DNA of 7,423 bases, from positions 1 to 7,423 of the forward strand of contig JACCXP010000030.1 of the NCBI GenBank assembly GCA_013696905.1, given 5' to 3'. Under the pieces are notes generated by a model. It was not told the DNA's origin. It ran no database searches and saw nothing but the letters and a program-made list of their open reading frames with translations. The translations under genes and the position numbers were made by a program. This document shows positions 6,326 to 7,423 of this stretch, piece after piece. The DNA is from Thermoleophilaceae bacterium (GTDB lineage Bacteria; Actinomycetota; Thermoleophilia; Solirubrobacterales; Thermoleophilaceae). Positions within the stretch are counted from its first letter, which is position 1; each line of letters starts with the position of its first letter.

Positions 6326-7072
6326 CTACTCCAGCTCGAAGGTCAGGCGCGAGCGTCCGAGGGCGATCTCGTCGCCCGGCTGGAGCACGGCCCGCTCGAC
6401 GCGTGAGCCGTTGACCGTGATTCCGTTCGTCGAGCCTAGGTCGGCGACCGCCCAGCCTTCGCCCTCTGGGCGCAGCTCCGCATGCCGGCGCGAGACGTTC
6501 GGATCGTCGAGCACGATGCCGCAGTCATGACTGCGGCCGATCGTCAGGCCCTCGCCGCCGAGCACCCGCCGCTTGCCGCCGCCGACCAGCAGCGCCCGGC
6601 TGGTGGAGCGCGGAGCGCCGAGCGGGCGCGCGTCGCGGTCGGGCGAGTAGACCATCGTGTGTCCGAAGTCGCCCTGCTCGGGCGCTCCCTCGTCGTCGGC
6701 TGGGGCGGAGACGGTGCGGGCCTGGATGCCGAACTCGCCGAGCCGCAGGCGCTCGTCGGTCTTGAACTCGACCACCGGGCGCGTCGCGAGGGCGAGCTTC
6801 TCTCCCCGCGCGTGCTCGAGCAGGTAGTCGGAGAGCTCCTTCCTGAGCCCCGGCTCGTAGTCCTCGAACTGCTCTCGATCGCCCTCGGACAGGTAGACCG
6901 AGTAGTGGTTGGGCACGTATACACGCGAGATCGAGACGCTCTTGTGGTCGTCCATCTCCTTGGCGAGCTTGCGGGCGATCTCGACCGGCTGGACACGTGA
7001 CTTGAAGACGCGCGAGAAGGTGCCTTGTACGAGGCCCTCGATCTTGGCCTCGAGACTTCTGAGAACGCTCAC
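6326..7072 (-). CDS. fhaA: DUF3662/FHA-domain protein FhaA
   Basis: This is a 248-residue cytoplasmic phosphothreonine adaptor. The N-terminal DUF3662 domain (about 3-118) opens with LEAKIEGLVQGTFSRVFKS and VQPVEIARKL (28-37), the conserved start of FhaA proteins. A short linker (119-158) carries DFGHTMVYSP (135-144). The C-terminal FHA domain (about 159-248) has TIGRS (177-181), NVSRRHAE (192-199) and DLGSTNG (211-217), so the phosphothreonine-binding residues are intact. In M. tuberculosis FhaA binds phosphorylated MviN and helps control peptidoglycan synthesis; that protein is 527 residues, mainly because of a long linker missing here. The start is a GTG at 7072, in register with homologues, with AGGA (7086-7083) ten bases upstream. 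An ATG at 7083 lies in another frame and stops after four codons. The gene starts 12 bp after the upstream membrane protein and ends 5 bp before fhaB. Confidence 0.95.
   Translation of the reverse strand: MSVLRSLEAKIEGLVQGTFSRVFKSRVQPVEIARKLAKEMDDHKSVSISRVYVPNHYSVYLSEGDREQFEDYEPGLRKELSDYLLEHARGEKLALATRPVVEFKTDERLRLGEFGIQARTVSAPADDEGAPEQGDFGHTMVYSPDRDARPLGAPRSTSRALLVGGGKRRVLGGEGLTIGRSHDCGIVLDDPNVSRRHAELRPEGEGWAVADLGSTNGITVNGSRVERAVLQPGDEIALGRSRLTFELE
6329..6332 (-). promoter_or_regulatory. Ribosome binding site of fhaB
   Basis: GGAG lies eight bases before the fhaB GTG and overlaps the fhaA stop codon region. It supports the GTG at 6320 as start. The sequence around it is almost the same as at the pstP start. 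Confidence 0.65.
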
Positions 7073-7082
7073 CGTCGATTCA

Positions 7083-7086
7083 TCCT
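7083..7086 (-). promoter_or_regulatory. Probable ribosome binding site of fhaA
   Basis: AGGA lies ten bases before the fhaA GTG and overlaps the stop codon of the upstream membrane protein. The spacing is slightly long, so this is a moderate call. Confidence 0.45.
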
Positions 7087-7423
7087 AGGGAAGAGCGAGC
7101 GCGCGACCGGGCCGGCGGCCCCGAGCGGCGCGCCTGACGAGCACGACCAGCAGCGCCCCGAGGGCGGCTCCCGGCAACCCCGTCTCGAGCGCTTCGAGAC
7201 CGATGCGCGAGGCCGGCGGGTCCGCGAGCCAGGCCTGCGTGAGCGCGAGTAGCAGCGCCCAGGCGGCGGCGCCTGCAAGGTCGAGGACGAGCGAGCGACC
7301 ACGCACGACGAGCGGCAGCAGCGCGGCGAACAGCGCCCACCCGAGCGCCGGCCCAAGCCGGCCCGAAGTGAGCGCCGGCCATAGCGCCTCGGAGGCGGCA
7401 CGCGCCGGCGAGCCCTCCCAGCC
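7085..7423 (-). CDS. C-terminal end of a multi-pass membrane protein, N-terminus cut by window edge
   Basis: The last 112 codons of an open frame run from the right edge to a TAG at 7085-7087. Three hydrophobic segments are visible (visible residues about 25-40, 46-66 and 82-96), separated by short Arg or Asp/Pro turns, and the protein ends in an Arg-rich tail RRAARGRRPGRALALP (97-112) that is probably cytoplasmic. The stretch WEGSPARAASEALWPAL precedes the first span. The hydrophobic pattern and the absence of any stop through to the edge mark this as the real frame among three overlapping minus-strand candidates. No domain or catalytic motif can be seen. It lies 12 bp before fhaA, so it is probably the preceding operon member. 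One guess, from memory of similar clusters in Thermoleophilia, is the membrane end of a second Ser/Thr kinase; an unrelated transporter or membrane protein is equally open. Confidence 0.72.
   Translation of the reverse strand, partial: GWEGSPARAASEALWPALTSGRLGPALGWALFAALLPLVVRGRSLVLDLAGAAAWALLLALTQAWLADPPASRIGLEALETGLPGAALGALLVVLVRRAARGRRPGRALALP

Noticed and set aside
7069..7401. Alternative 110-codon minus-strand frame ending in GTGA overlap with fhaA
   Set aside because: The overlap looks tempting, but the product is Arg/Ser/Cys-rich without structure, while the neighbouring frame ending at 7085 gives clean membrane segments and stays open to the window edge.
1..7423. CRISPR arrays, tRNA/rRNA genes, insertion sequences, defence or phage genes
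   Set aside because: No spaced repeats, RNA gene signatures, terminal inverted repeats or transposase/integrase motifs were seen. The window is filled by a continuous gene cluster.

Overview
The window is a high-GC stretch in which all seven genes lie on the minus strand, tightly packed in one apparent operon. Read in the direction of transcription (from high to low coordinates) the order is: C-terminal part of a membrane protein (cut by the right edge), fhaA, fhaB, pstP, rodA, pbpA, pknB (cut by the left edge). This is the actinobacterial growth and cell-division signalling cluster known from Mycobacterium tuberculosis (fhaA-fhaB-pstP-rodA-pbpA-pknA-pknB), here without pknA between pbpA and pknB. 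High GC, GTG start codons, the gene order and the sequence style point to Actinobacteria. The missing pknA and the short FhaA suggest a deep lineage such as Thermoleophilia (Solirubrobacterales/Gaiellales) rather than Mycobacterium or Streptomyces. That lineage call is inference, not proven from the window.

Right end (7085-7423): the last 112 residues of a hydrophobic multi-pass protein, possibly the membrane end of another kinase. Positions 5829-7072: two FHA (phosphothreonine-binding) adaptors, FhaA (DUF3662 plus FHA) and the membrane-anchored FhaB. Positions 4533-5825: a PP2C-type Ser/Thr phosphatase with one membrane span and a roughly 90-residue outer tail. Positions 3235-4533 and 1814-3238: the RodA SEDS glycosyltransferase and its partner class B transpeptidase PbpA. 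Positions 1-1774: PknB kinase with one membrane span and at least four PASTA repeats.

The expected logic is that PknB senses muropeptides or lipid II outside through its PASTA repeats and phosphorylates threonines inside. FhaA and FhaB read those marks and PstP erases them. RodA and PbpA build the wall under this control. Every junction is 39 bp or less and three are stop/start overlaps, so co-translation is likely. No promoter, terminator, RNA gene, repeat array or mobile element was seen, and there is no gene-free stretch longer than 39 bp.

Nothing here is a wholly unknown system. The points most worth a second look are a shared T-x-V-[F/Y]-x-P motif in the PknB linker and in the FhaA linker, which resembles the phospho-switch of GarA; the uncharacterised outer tail of the phosphatase; the truncated membrane protein in front of fhaA; and a small inverted repeat directly before pknB.
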